Assembly: GCA_002709225.1 (NCBI GenBank)
Contig: PAQH01000034.1
Span: 22,264-86,263 of the forward strand
Source of the DNA: Planctomycetaceae bacterium
GTDB lineage: Bacteria; Planctomycetota; Planctomycetia; Pirellulales; Pirellulaceae
Direction: 5' to 3'
Length of the DNA: 64,000 nucleotides
Shown: positions 9,542 to 18,337 of the stretch, in pieces
Layout: each line of letters begins with the position of its first letter
Position numbering within the stretch: the stretch's first letter is position 1
The notes under the pieces: generated by a model
What the model saw: the letters and a program-made list of their open reading frames with translations, nothing else
Database searches by the model: none
Told to the model about the DNA's origin: nothing
Position numbers and translations under genes: made by a program

Positions 9542-9710
9542 TCGTCAGAGAACACGACTGCTCACGCACAGCTGCTGTTATGTGAGCTGGAAGCGATTGT
9601 TTGCAGCGGCTATTCTAGAAGAGGGCAGTCGCGGCCCCTGATCCATGATCGATCCCGTCGACAACGGCTGGATCTCGTTTTCAGAATTCCGGGAGTGGCA
9701 GGATCGACCA

Positions 9711-10508
9711 ATGGCAAGCACCGATCGAGCTTGGATTGTTTGTGTACTACTGAACTGTCTCCTGGTGGGTAGCCTGCCGGCACAACAGGCCAAGAAAAAA
9801 GGTCCCAAGAAAGAAAACACCAAGGGCAGTGGCACTGTTCAGGATCTGGGCCCAGGCTGGGTTTTAGTGGAGGATAAAGACGAGAAGAAGTTCTACATCA
9901 AAGCGCCTCAACGTATTGAAGATTTTTCCTTTGTTGCCAAGGCGGACTCCAGCTGGTTGCGACCGGGCATGATTGTGAGCTTTACTTCTCGTTTCAAGGC
10001 GGTCAAGAAAAACGGACAGGTGGTCAAAGCGGTTCAGCCCTTACGTGAATTGCTGGTGATGACGCCGACGAAAGAAAAGCCAATCGGTGCGAAGCCAGAG
10101 AAACGGCTGGGTGGGAGAGATTTGTTTGCTCCACCGACGAAGGGAAAGAAGAAAAAGAGTGCACAGTTGGGCCCGGCCTACGAAGTGGTTGGTCGCCTGG
10201 TGAAGTTTCGTGGTGGCAAGATGACGCTGGCCTGTGGGCGTTATGAAGTACAGGCAGATTTGCTCGAGGGTGCCAAGATTGCAGTCAAGATTGCAGATGT
10301 CCGTTGGGTGCGCCAAGGGGATCGAGTTTCTTTTCAGGGATGGTATTATCCCCAGCAACCAGACCGTATTGTCGCCAAGACAATGACGATTCAAGCGAAT
10401 GAGCCGCTGTTGGGAACCCGCAAATCCGTTTCTCAAAAGAAGCGTAACGTCACCAAGAAAAAAGCGGCGCGTCCGGCGAAGAAAACAACTCCGAAGAATC
10501 AAGACTAG
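9711..10508 (+). CDS. Secreted Lys-rich protein of unknown function
   Basis: I place the start at the ATG at 9711, 22 codons inside the longest frame, because it begins a good signal peptide: basic start, hydrophobic WIVCVLLNCLLVGSLPAQQ, then the mature chain (265 residues in all). The mature part has two similar beta-rich modules, around GSGTVQDLGPGWVLV and VVGRLVKFRGGKMTLACG, each followed by a stretch about a solvent limit (WLRPGMIVSFT and WVRQGDRVSFQGWY), which suggests an internal duplication. The tail is strongly basic (KKRNVTKKKAARPAKKTTPK), like histone H1 tails. I do not recognise the family. Its stop codon lies inside a 15-bp tandem duplication. Confidence 0.65.
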   Translation: MASTDRAWIVCVLLNCLLVGSLPAQQAKKKGPKKENTKGSGTVQDLGPGWVLVEDKDEKKFYIKAPQRIEDFSFVAKADSSWLRPGMIVSFTSRFKAVKKNGQVVKAVQPLRELLVMTPTKEKPIGAKPEKRLGGRDLFAPPTKGKKKKSAQLGPAYEVVGRLVKFRGGKMTLACGRYEVQADLLEGAKIAVKIADVRWVRQGDRVSFQGWYYPQQPDRIVAKTMTIQANEPLLGTRKSVSQKKRNVTKKKAARPAKKTTPKNQD

Positions 10509-10530
10509 CGGAATCAAGACTAGCGGAATT
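10497..10530. repeat. 15-bp perfect tandem duplication spanning a stop codon
   Basis: The unit GAATCAAGACTAGCG occurs at 10497-10511 and 10512-10526, followed by GAAT. The first copy contains the last codons and the TAG stop of the Lys-rich protein gene; the second repeats them just downstream, out of use. This is a recent-looking local duplication. Confidence 0.85.
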
Positions 10531-10645
10531 TCGGGCAGATCGGTGGTCTTCCGCTGGTTTGCGCAAGTGCCAGATGTCGTCAGCTGCCGCTATCGGGAGT
10601 CAGGGCCTCACGGTTTGGTTTCTACTCTTGTCGAAAGCTCAAATC

Positions 10646-11545
10646 ATGATGATTTACTTCACCTGTCCGCATTGTCGTAACTCGTCGGACATCAGTGCGA
10701 AGTATGCTGGCCAGACGGGGGCCTGTCGATTCTGCGGTGAGACGATCACGATTCCAGGAGCTACTTCAGGAGATGTGGGGCCCCTGGAGTCTGCGCCGCG
10801 TAGCGGGTCCAGTGGCCTGGGTTTAGGGTTGATTATTGTGTCCGTGGTGGGTGTGGTTGGACTCGCCGTGGTAGGAATCCTGGTGGCACTTTTGCTGCCT
10901 GCGGTTTCGACGGCGCGCAGCACTGCGCGCCGCGTCCAATGTAGTAATCACCTCAAACAGATCGCGCTTGCCTTCCACAATTACCACGACGTCTACGGCA
11001 CGTTGCCACCGGCCTACATCGAGGATCAGGACGGTCGACCCCAACACAGCTGGCGCGTTCTGATTCTTCCTTTTCTCGAGCAGCAGGATCTGTACGACAG
11101 GTACCGCTTCGACGAGCCGTGGGACAGTCCGCACAATCGTCAAGTCACGGCGGAGAGCGTTCCGGTTTACTCTTGTCCCTCGGGAGGTGAGCCGACGACC
11201 GACACCAATTATATGTTAATCACAGGGAAGAGCACCCTCTTTGAAGGTCAGCAGGCAGTCAAATTCAGCGAGATTACTGACGGCACATCCAACACGATCA
11301 TGGTGGTCGAAGTTCAGGACGCGAAGGTGCATTGGGCGCGTCCCGTTGATCTGGAGGCAGCGCGCGTACCCCCATTGCTGGGGTCTGGGGGCGGTGGCAT
11401 CGATAGCCTCCACCGTGGCGGTGCCAACGTGGCCTTTGCAGATGGTTCGGTCCGCTTTCTCCCGTTCGACAGCGACTCGGAATCGAAATTACCGGCCTTG
11501 ATCACGCCGCGTGGTGGAGAGGATGTTTCGCTAACGAATCGCTAG
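10646..11545 (+). CDS. DUF1559 protein with N-terminal zinc ribbon and prepilin-like helix
   Basis: Chosen start is the ATG at 10646 (a second ATG follows immediately), giving 299 residues; the longer TTG-started frame adds only unremarkable sequence. Residues 1-35 form a zinc ribbon (FTCPHCRNSS then GACRFCGETI, two CxxC pairs). Next comes a long hydrophobic helix (LIIVSVVGVVGLAVVGILVA) ending in LLLPAVSTARSTARRVQC, the pilin-like region of DUF1559 proteins, then SNHLKQIALAFHNYHD and, near the C terminus, GGANVAFADGSVRFLP, the family's closing motif. DUF1559 proteins are abundant in planctomycetes, probably pseudopilin-like surface proteins of unknown role. A zinc ribbon placed before the helix would lie in the cytoplasm. 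Confidence 0.88.
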   Translation: MMIYFTCPHCRNSSDISAKYAGQTGACRFCGETITIPGATSGDVGPLESAPRSGSSGLGLGLIIVSVVGVVGLAVVGILVALLLPAVSTARSTARRVQCSNHLKQIALAFHNYHDVYGTLPPAYIEDQDGRPQHSWRVLILPFLEQQDLYDRYRFDEPWDSPHNRQVTAESVPVYSCPSGGEPTTDTNYMLITGKSTLFEGQQAVKFSEITDGTSNTIMVVEVQDAKVHWARPVDLEAARVPPLLGSGGGGIDSLHRGGANVAFADGSVRFLPFDSDSESKLPALITPRGGEDVSLTNR

Positions 11546-11608
11546 GGAATTTTTCGGGTACGTTGACCCTGAAAAGCCAGCCTTACTATACTCCCCTTAT
11601 AGTCAGAC

Positions 11609-11774
11609 AGGCCGCCGGGGGCTCCCGTCAGAAAGCGTCGACGACGCAAGGTGTCGTGTTATTGAGTCCCCAGCTGCTTCGAGTCGAACGCCCATTGTGA
11701 ATCTACGTGGCAGGCTCCAGATGACCTGCCCGGGGATTGATTAATTCCACCTTCGCATGCCGTGTTGAGACGGC
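11609..11774 (+). promoter_or_regulatory. Structured leader upstream of cysK (candidate cis-acting RNA)
   Basis: The 253 bases before cysK hold several inverted repeats in a row. GGGGGCTC at 11617-11624 can pair with GAGTCCCC at 11664-11671 (one G-U), enclosing GCGTC-GAC-GACGC at 11635-11647. GGCAGG at 11709-11714 pairs with CCTGCC at 11725-11730. GCCGT at 11759-11763 pairs with ACGGC at 11770-11774, 25 bases before the start codon. No T-run follows any of these, so simple termination of the DUF1559 gene is not obvious. I do not recognise a known riboswitch class. The pairings are seen by eye; that the region is a functional RNA is inference. Confidence 0.35.
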
Positions 11775-11798
11775 TTGTAGGTTTTGAGAGGACGGACC

Positions 11799-12764
11799 AT
11801 GGTGACTGTACCTGCCCGCGCGGCAATCAACGAAGAAATTACCCAGTGCATTGGTCAGACGCCATTAGTGAAACTTCGTCGTGTTACCGAAGGCTGTGGC
11901 GCGACTGTCTTGGCCAAGCTTGAGAATATGAATCCGCTCTGGAGCGTCAAGGATCGGCTGGGACGGGCTTTGATTGATGCCGCCGAAGAAGCGGGTCGCA
12001 TCAAGGATAATACGATTATCATCGAACCCACCAGTGGTAATACCGGGATCGCGTTGGCCTATATATGCGCGGCACGTGGTTACAAGTTACATGTGACGAT
12101 GCCTGAAAGTATGACACTGGAGCGGCGCAGACTGTTGAAGGCCCTGGGTGCCGAGATCATTCTGACTCCCGCTGCTGAAGGTATGCCCGGAGCGGTTCGT
12201 AAGGCCGAAGAAATCGCGGCTTCCGACCCTGAGACGTATTTTGTCCCGCAGCAATTCAAGAATCCAGCGAACCCGGAAATTCACCGACAGACGACGGCTG
12301 AGGAAATCTGGAAGGACACTGATGGACAGGTTGATGTGTTTGTTGGTGGGGTAGGGACTGGGGGTACGATTACCGGGGTGGCGGAAGTCATCAAAGCGCG
12401 TAAGTCGACCTTTCAGGCCATTGCGGTAGAGCCGGCCAACAGCCCGGTGATTACCCAACAACGCGGTGGCGAAAATCTCCAGCCGGGCAAACACACGATT
12501 CAGGGTATTGGTGCGGGATTTGTCCCGGACATCCTGAATGTTGACATTCTTGATGATGTCGTTCAGGTGCAAGATGAAGACGCGGCGGAAACAGCGCGTC
12601 AAATGGCGCGAAGTGAAGGAATTTTTTGTGGGATCAGTAGTGGAGCGGCTGCCTGGGCGGCATTGCAAGTTGCCCGCCGCTCGGAGAACGAGGGAAAACT
12701 GATCGTTGTAGTGCTGCCCGATATTGGCGAACGCTACCTGTCCACCCAGCTTTACCCGGAATAG
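11799..12764 (+). CDS. cysK: Cysteine synthase (O-acetylserine sulfhydrylase)
   Basis: CysK condenses O-acetylserine with sulfide to cysteine using pyridoxal phosphate. The start is the ATG at 11799, preceded by AGAGG at good spacing; the longer TTG frame is unlikely. The 321 residues show all hallmarks: [10 protein letters not shown], the PLP lysine in [11 protein letters not shown], the substrate loop [11 protein letters not shown], the phosphate-binding [11 protein letters not shown], and [12 protein letters not shown] near the C terminus. A PLP aminotransferase follows on the same strand after 108 bases and a Cys/Met-metabolism enzyme follows on the other, so this is a sulfur amino-acid neighbourhood. 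A structured leader may control it. Confidence 0.95.
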   Translation: MVTVPARAAINEEITQCIGQTPLVKLRRVTEGCGATVLAKLENMNPLWSVKDRLGRALIDAAEEAGRIKDNTIIIEPTSGNTGIALAYICAARGYKLHVTMPESMTLERRRLLKALGAEIILTPAAEGMPGAVRKAEEIAASDPETYFVPQQFKNPANPEIHRQTTAEEIWKDTDGQVDVFVGGVGTGGTITGVAEVIKARKSTFQAIAVEPANSPVITQQRGGENLQPGKHTIQGIGAGFVPDILNVDILDDVVQVQDEDAAETARQMARSEGIFCGISSGAAAWAALQVARRSENEGKLIVVVLPDIGERYLSTQLYPE

Positions 12765-12872
12765 GTTTCCAGGATCCTGGGGCAGTTTGCCGAGTCCGAG
12801 ACGCGCTGGTGGGTTGTCCTTTCTGTGAACCTGTTTGTTGGAAACGCGGTGTTTGTTCGCCGATGATTTGTG

Positions 12873-14144
12873 ATGTCTGAATTTGACTTGCCCGAGTTAC
12901 GCCCTGCCGCCGCCGAAGACGGTAAGGCGAACGAGTTCCAGGTGCAGCCGGCCAGCCGTGTATTGCGTCTGCCGCCGTATATGTTCGGTCGTATCAACCA
13001 GCTGCTGTATGAAAAGCGCAAGCTCGGGCGGGATGTAATCGATTTGGGTATGGGAAATCCCAGCGATCCTCCCGACCCAATGGTTACCGAAAAACTGGCC
13101 GAGGCGGTGCAGGATCCCCGGAATCATAGTTACAGTCGGTCGAATGGGATTGCCAACTTGCGTCGGGAAGTGGCCAGTAAGTACGTCAAACGTTACGGCG
13201 TGCGGCTGGATCCCGAACAACAGGTGCTTGTGAGCCTCGGGTCCAAAGAGGGTTTCAGCCACATGTGTTTGGCGATGATGGGGCCCGGTGACACGGCAAT
13301 TGTTCCCGCCCCCTACTTTCCCGTTCACCTATACGCCGTGGCGTTAGCGTCGGGCAACGTGATCGCGCTGGAGGTTTCGGACAGCGACAAGTTACTTTCC
13401 AACATCGCGTACACTTGCCAGCATCTTTACCCCAAACCCAAGCTCGTCATTCTCAACTATCCCCACAATCCATCGACAGTGACGGTGACACAGGATTTTT
13501 TCACCGAAATGGTGCAGCTGGCCCGGCGTTATGGGTTTCTCGTGATCAGCGATTTTGCCTATGCCGATGTTGGTTTTGATGGCTATCAGCCGCCGAGTTT
13601 CCTGGCCTCTCCTGGCGCCTGTGACGTGGGAGTTGAGTTCACGACCATGAGCAAGGGATACAACATGGCTGGATGGCGAGTGGGATTTTGCTGCGGTAAC
13701 GAAGCGATGATTCGGGCGCTCAGTGTCATCAAGGGATACTATGACTACGGCATGTTTCAGGCAGTGCAAATTGCGTCGATCGTGGCTTTGCGACACTGTG
13801 ATGCTGCGGTCGAAGCACAGGCGGCCCTTTATCAACGCAGACGCGATGTTTTGGTTGATGGACTACGGAGGTCAGGATGGATCGTCGATTCGCCCCAAGC
13901 GGGTATGTTCGTGTGGGCTAAGATTCCAGAACCGTGGGCAACACGTATGTCGACGATGGATTTGGGCATGCATTTACTCGAAGCTGGTGATGTGGCTGTC
14001 AGTCCGGGAAGTGGTTTCGGCCCTGCCGGGGAAGGCTATGTGCGGATGGCGCTGGTCGAAAATGAGAATCGACTCCGTCAAGCGGTCCGACAGATGGGAC
14101 GCTGCTTGAGCGTGCCGGCCCTGGACCCCGGACGAACTGGCTGA
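12873..14144 (+). CDS. Class I/II aminotransferase, AlaC-like
   Basis: A fold-type I PLP aminotransferase of 423 residues (ATG at 12873; a GTG codon just before is an alternative). It has the family N terminus [32 protein letters not shown], the cofactor-contact segment [16 protein letters not shown] (the Asn contacting the pyridine ring region), [13 protein letters not shown] and the PLP lysine in [20 protein letters not shown]. These match the AlaC/YfdZ group, glutamate-pyruvate aminotransferases, better than aspartate aminotransferases. LL-diaminopimelate aminotransferase and methionine aminotransferase are the main alternatives. It lies 108 bases after cysK in the same direction and could be co-transcribed. 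Confidence 0.85.
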   Translation: MSEFDLPELRPAAAEDGKANEFQVQPASRVLRLPPYMFGRINQLLYEKRKLGRDVIDLGMGNPSDPPDPMVTEKLAEAVQDPRNHSYSRSNGIANLRREVASKYVKRYGVRLDPEQQVLVSLGSKEGFSHMCLAMMGPGDTAIVPAPYFPVHLYAVALASGNVIALEVSDSDKLLSNIAYTCQHLYPKPKLVILNYPHNPSTVTVTQDFFTEMVQLARRYGFLVISDFAYADVGFDGYQPPSFLASPGACDVGVEFTTMSKGYNMAGWRVGFCCGNEAMIRALSVIKGYYDYGMFQAVQIASIVALRHCDAAVEAQAALYQRRRDVLVDGLRRSGWIVDSPQAGMFVWAKIPEPWATRMSTMDLGMHLLEAGDVAVSPGSGFGPAGEGYVRMALVENENRLRQAVRQMGRCLSVPALDPGRTG

Positions 14145-14242
14145 TCGTACGGATTACGGTCGGGCAACCTGTTCACAATTGCATTCACTGCCCAGGCTTA
14201 ACGAGCGGCTTGGCTCACAAAGTCTATCCGCTGGAGAGCTTT

Positions 14243-15418
14243 TCACAGCGTTTCCAGCCCCACCTGCAGTGAATCGACGATGTGTTCGGCCGATTCGATG
14301 CCAACCGAGAGACGGATGGTTCCGCCTCCAATACCTAGCGTCTCGCGCTGCGCGACAGAAAGTCCACGATGGCTGGTTGATTCAGGGTGACTCAGCGTGG
14401 TGATTGTCTCCCCCAAAGACGGGCAGAAGGGCAAGGCCTGATTGGCTTGTATGAAGGATTCCGCGGCCGCCCGCCCGCCTTTGAGGTGAAAGGTGACGAC
14501 GGTACCAAATTGGCCATGGAATTGTTGTCTGGCCAAATCGTGTTGCGGGTGATCTTCAAGTCCCGGATAGTCAACCTGTTCGATCTCAGCTTGGCGTAGA
14601 AGCCATTGCGAGACGTGTAAAGCGGATTCGCACGCGCGTGAGATCCGCAAAGGGAGCGTGGCCAGTCCCCGTGTGGCTAGCCAACAATCAAAAGGCCCGC
14701 TGGCCAGACCCCAGATCGAAATGGCATCAGTGACTTCTTGCCAATTCGATTGATTGCCGCACAACAGCCCCAGCATCACATCGCTGTGGCCGTTCATCAT
14801 TTTGCTGACACTTTCCATTACCAGGTCGGCGCCCTGTTCGAGAGGACGGCAGAGCACCGGGCTGGCGAACGTATTATCGACCAGAAGTTGCGATCCGTGT
14901 TGGTGCGATAACTCTGCCAACGAAGCGAGATTGGCAACCTTGAGCCGGGGATTGGAGATCGTTTCGACTACAATTAACCGCGTTTCGGCGCGGCAGGATT
15001 CCGTGATCGACTCGAGTTGACACGGGTCAAACAACGTGTGGTCGATCCCCAATTTGGGACATTGTTCGGTTAACAACTGCAGGCTGCGTCCATATAGCTC
15101 GCGGCTGACCAGTACGTGATCACCAGCCTTAAGTTGAGAGAGTACGGCGGCGGACAAGGCGGCCATCCCGGAGGATGTGATGACCGCTTGCTGTGCGCCG
15201 TGCAACTGGCGGCATTTGGAGGCTAACGCTGCGGCGTTGGGGTGCGCGTCTCGTTGATAGACATAACCGGCTACGTTCCCCTCGAGCATTTGCTCGGCCT
15301 GCTCCAGTGAATCGCATTGCCATACTGAGGTTGGATAGATAGGCATCGCCAACGGTCGAGTAATTGAGGCCGGCATGGTGTCGGGTTGTGGGCATTGGTC
15401 TTCGGGGCGTCCTTGCAT
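14243..15418 (-). CDS. Cys/Met-metabolism PLP enzyme (cystathionine gamma-synthase/lyase family)
   Basis: A 391-residue trans-sulfuration-family enzyme. Seen: PIYPTSVWQCDS, the PLP phosphate-binding YVYQRDAHPN, TSSGMAALSAAV, ELYGRSLQLLT, VVETISNPRLKV, LLVDNTFASPVLCRP and the cofactor lysine in ESVSKMMNGHSDVMLGLLCG. The C-terminal LSHPESTSH and IRLSVGIESAEHI are also typical. Usual members read (A/S)TKYxNGHSD; here it is VSKMMNGHSD, a mild variation. The fold does not tell gamma-synthase, gamma-lyase or methionine gamma-lyase apart. It converges on the AlaC-like gene and is divergent from the APC permease 158 bases away. Role in cysteine-methionine interconversion is inferred from family and neighbours. 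Confidence 0.85.
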   Translation of the reverse strand: MQGRPEDQCPQPDTMPASITRPLAMPIYPTSVWQCDSLEQAEQMLEGNVAGYVYQRDAHPNAAALASKCRQLHGAQQAVITSSGMAALSAAVLSQLKAGDHVLVSRELYGRSLQLLTEQCPKLGIDHTLFDPCQLESITESCRAETRLIVVETISNPRLKVANLASLAELSHQHGSQLLVDNTFASPVLCRPLEQGADLVMESVSKMMNGHSDVMLGLLCGNQSNWQEVTDAISIWGLASGPFDCWLATRGLATLPLRISRACESALHVSQWLLRQAEIEQVDYPGLEDHPQHDLARQQFHGQFGTVVTFHLKGGRAAAESFIQANQALPFCPSLGETITTLSHPESTSHRGLSVAQRETLGIGGGTIRLSVGIESAEHIVDSLQVGLETL

Positions 15419-15576
15419 GGTTCAGCTCCGCGCGTGAACTTGATAAGTATTTGGGACCAGCTTTGGATAAACTCGAATCAATCGACGGGCGTGACGATGA
15501 GGGTACCCTATCGTTATGCTGTGTGGGGAGCGGTACGGTTAGGAAGTACTTTCTTTCGTTTTGCCGATAGATCGTG

Positions 15577-16986
15577 ATGTTGAATACGAGTGACATTCAG
15601 TCAACGGATGCCGAGACGGCCTCCGGGCCACGACGGCAATTGTCGTTGCTCGACAGCACTTGCATCATCGTTGGCATTATTATCGGCTCAGGGATCTACG
15701 AGTTAACCCCCCGGATTGCAGGCAACGTATCGAGCCCCGCGATGCTCTTGGGAGTCTGGTTGTTTGGTGGGTTCGTCGCTTTCGCAGGGGCGCTTTGTTA
15801 TGCGGAGCTTGCTACCGCGTATCCCCGTTCCGGTGGTGACTATATTTTTTTGTCACGCGCCTATGGCGGCCGTTTTGCATTCTTGTTCGCCTGGGCCGAG
15901 TTCTGGATCGTACGTCCAGGCAACATGGGCGTGATTTCGTACGTCTTTGGCCGTTATGCCCAGCAGATCTGGCCGTTGGAGGAGATCGTTCGTGAGGAAG
16001 TTGCCATCACCGGGTTTGCTTGTGCGGCGATTGGCCTGTTGACCGCTATGAACCTCTGGGGGGTCCGAGCTGGTACGCGCACCCAGAATACACTCACCGT
16101 CCTCAAGGTCCTCGGCCTCTTAGGTATCTGTGTATTCGGACTGCTGAGTGTGGGTGTACGGCCGGATGGAGATGTGGTGTCAGCCCAGGTTTCCACCCCG
16201 CAGGCCAATTTTCCCATGGCCTTGTTGTTTGTGTTGTTTTGTTTCGGGGGTTGGAATGAGATGTCGTATGTGGCGGCGGAGGTGCGCAAGCCGGAAGCGA
16301 ATATTGTGCGGGCGTTACTGCTGGGAACCTGTTCGACGCTGCTGATCTATTTGGTCGTAAATCTGGCTTTCCTGAAATCGATGGGGTTGCCTGGCATCAC
16401 TGCTGCCGACGCCGTGGCCACCGATGTAGTGCGGCCGCGCTTGGGAGATTACGCGGCGCGCGCCATTAGTTTGTTAATTTGCCTGACCTGTTTAGGGGCC
16501 ATTAATGGCATGTTGTTCACCGGCTCCCGGATCTACTACGCGGTGGGTACCGAGCACGCCTGGTTTTCCTGGTTAGGGCGCTGGCACCATCGTTTTGGTG
16601 GCCCTATTCGTGCCCTGCTGTTGCAATCGTTCGCTACCTTGGCACTTGTGATTACCGCTTCCGTCACCACCCCAGGAGAAGGATTCGAGACCTTGTTTTT
16701 GTTTTCCGCTCCAGTCTATTGGGGCTTTGCAATCTTCGTAGCATTGTCCTTGTTTATTCTGCGCATTCGCGACCCGGATGCACCGCAGGTACATCGGGTC
16801 TGGCTGTTTCCGATTCCGCCATTGATCTTTCTGGGCAGCGCGTGCTACCTCTTTTATTCGGGTTTGACGTATGCGATCGCCCACAAAGAGCTCCGTCTCT
16901 CGCTGTGGGCGGTTGTGATCCTGGCTATCGGAGCGCTGTTGGCAATCTGGAATCCCAGAGGCCGAACGGCGGAGCCTGGTTGCTAG
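15577..16986 (+). CDS. APC-superfamily amino acid permease
   Basis: An inner-membrane transporter of 469 residues with about 12 hydrophobic segments. The N-terminal pattern LLDSTCIIVGIIIGSGIYEL is the unwound first helix typical of APC/LAT-type carriers, followed by CYAELATAYPRSGGDYIFL, which matches the family's second-to-third helix loop. It is divergent from the Cys/Met-metabolism enzyme and ends 35 bases from the cyclophilin gene, tail to tail. Substrate is most likely an amino acid, perhaps sulfur-containing given the neighbours, but that is inference. The start is ATG at 15577; a GTG codon directly before is the alternative. Confidence 0.88.
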   Translation: MLNTSDIQSTDAETASGPRRQLSLLDSTCIIVGIIIGSGIYELTPRIAGNVSSPAMLLGVWLFGGFVAFAGALCYAELATAYPRSGGDYIFLSRAYGGRFAFLFAWAEFWIVRPGNMGVISYVFGRYAQQIWPLEEIVREEVAITGFACAAIGLLTAMNLWGVRAGTRTQNTLTVLKVLGLLGICVFGLLSVGVRPDGDVVSAQVSTPQANFPMALLFVLFCFGGWNEMSYVAAEVRKPEANIVRALLLGTCSTLLIYLVVNLAFLKSMGLPGITAADAVATDVVRPRLGDYAARAISLLICLTCLGAINGMLFTGSRIYYAVGTEHAWFSWLGRWHHRFGGPIRALLLQSFATLALVITASVTTPGEGFETLFLFSAPVYWGFAIFVALSLFILRIRDPDAPQVHRVWLFPIPPLIFLGSACYLFYSGLTYAIAHKELRLSLWAVVILAIGALLAIWNPRGRTAEPGC

Positions 16987-17021
16987 TAAATCCGGCTGTC
17001 GGAATTGTCAGCTTGATTCGG

Positions 17022-17453
17022 TTAATCGCTACTGATCGTGACACTTTCCATGCGATCGCCTTGTTGGATCGTATCCACGACATCCTGACCGGTTACCACG
17101 CGTCCAAATACGGAGTGTTTACCGTCCAGGTGTGGCGTGGCGACGTGGGTGATGAAGAATTGAGACCCGTTGGTATTGGGACCCGCATTGGCCATGGAAA
17201 GCACTCCCGGTCCGTCGTGTGTTAATTCAGGGTGAAACTCATCGGCGAACTTGTAGCCAGGACCACCCGTACCGGTCCCATCCGGACAGCCTCCCTGGAC
17301 CATGAAATCGGCGATAACACGGTGAAAGGTGAGGCCGTTGTAGAAGCCTTTTTCAGCCAGATCGACGAAATTCTTGACGGTGTTCGGTGTCTTGTCCTGA
17401 TGAAGTTCCAGCACGATGTTACCCCGGCTGGTTTCGATTGTCGCAGTTGTCAT
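17022..17453 (-). CDS. Cyclophilin-type peptidyl-prolyl cis-trans isomerase
   Basis: A 143-residue cyclophilin of the small cytoplasmic type with no signal peptide. It has [40 protein letters not shown] (the active-site FHRVI), [37 protein letters not shown] and [14 protein letters not shown]. The active-site Arg, Gln and Phe are all present. It speeds proline isomerisation in protein folding. A good Shine-Dalgarno (AAAGGAGC) precedes the ATG at 17453. It follows the ABC transporter ATPase gene by 42 bases on the same strand and may be read through from that operon, though a functional tie is not expected. Confidence 0.95.
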   Translation of the reverse strand: MTTATIETSRGNIVLELHQDKTPNTVKNFVDLAEKGFYNGLTFHRVIADFMVQGGCPDGTGTGGPGYKFADEFHPELTHDGPGVLSMANAGPNTNGSQFFITHVATPHLDGKHSVFGRVVTGQDVVDTIQQGDRMESVTISSD

Positions 17454-17495
17454 GTGAAGCTCCTTTTGTATTTCAAAGATCGAGTTGACAGAAAA

Positions 17496-18260
17496 TCAAG
17501 TATTCGGGGGCTCGTTCGAGGCAGTTGAATTCCGTCGCTTGGACAAGGCACCCGTGTCCTGTGGCGCGAGCTCAGCACTGCTGGGCGTTTGTACTGATTG
17601 TGTTCGGTTAGGACGTCGACCGGCTATGGTGGTAAGGAGGCCGTCATTGATGCGTACGATCCACTGTGCCAACCGCTCCGCTTCTTGTTGACTGTGTGTC
17701 ACATGGAGTACCGTGACGCCAGTCTGCTGTTGGACGTTTTCCAAGAGTTGACACATCTGGTCGCGGGTGCGGTCGTCCAAGGCGCTCAGCGGTTCATCGA
17801 GCAGGAGCGTTGTCGGATGAAAGCTTAGTGCCCGGCCCAGAGCGACGCGTTGACGTTCGCCACCGCTGAGTCCGTGGATTTGCCGTTTGAGTAACGACGT
17901 GATTTCCAGCATCGTTGCCAGCTCATCGACGCGTTTTTTTATGACTTGGCGGTCTGCGTTGCGGATTTGCAGCGCGAAGGAGAGGTTTTGAGAAACACTC
18001 ATTGTGTTGAATAGAGCGCCATCCTGGGGCATGTAACCCACGTTGCGATCGCGTGGATGCAGGGTGGTAACATCTTGCTGCCCGAGCATGATCTGGCCGG
18101 ATTCAACTTTTTTGAGACCTGCGACGGCCTCCAGGACCGTTGTTTTACCACAGCCGGTTTTTCCCATCAGCACGCAGTAGTCACCCGTGGGTACCTGGAA
18201 GCTGGCATTTTCCAGTCGGAAGTCTCCGGCCTGGAGCGTGACGTGGTTAATGTGGATCAA
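17496..18260 (-). CDS. ABC transporter ATP-binding protein, molybdate/tungstate type
   Basis: A 254-residue ABC ATPase with Walker A (GKTGCGKTT), Q-loop (YMPQDGALFN), signature LSGGERQRVALGRAL, Walker B (TLLLDEPLSALDD) and H-loop (VTHSQQEA). It is the third gene of the unit binding protein - permease - ATPase, the modABC order, and sits 77 bases after the permease. The RDRNVGYMPQDGALF form is usual in ModC, WtpC and sulfate CysA proteins. The roughly 35-residue C-terminal extension is Ser/Asn-rich and does not resemble the MOP (molybdate-binding) domain of E. coli ModC, so regulation by a bound oxyanion there is not expected. Confidence 0.88.
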   Translation of the reverse strand: MIHINHVTLQAGDFRLENASFQVPTGDYCVLMGKTGCGKTTVLEAVAGLKKVESGQIMLGQQDVTTLHPRDRNVGYMPQDGALFNTMSVSQNLSFALQIRNADRQVIKKRVDELATMLEITSLLKRQIHGLSGGERQRVALGRALSFHPTTLLLDEPLSALDDRTRDQMCQLLENVQQQTGVTVLHVTHSQQEAERLAQWIVRINDGLLTTIAGRRPNRTQSVQTPSSAELAPQDTGALSKRRNSTASNEPPNT

Positions 18261-18337
18261 GGCAAGACCAGCATTTGGAAAATGGTCAATTGGGTGAGGC
18301 CCACCTGATGCAAGCCAACCGGCGGAAAAAGGATTGG

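Noticed and set aside
11617..11671. Known SAM or cobalamin riboswitch in front of cysK
   Set aside because: The conserved bases of those classes are not visible, so it is reported only as an unassigned structured leader.
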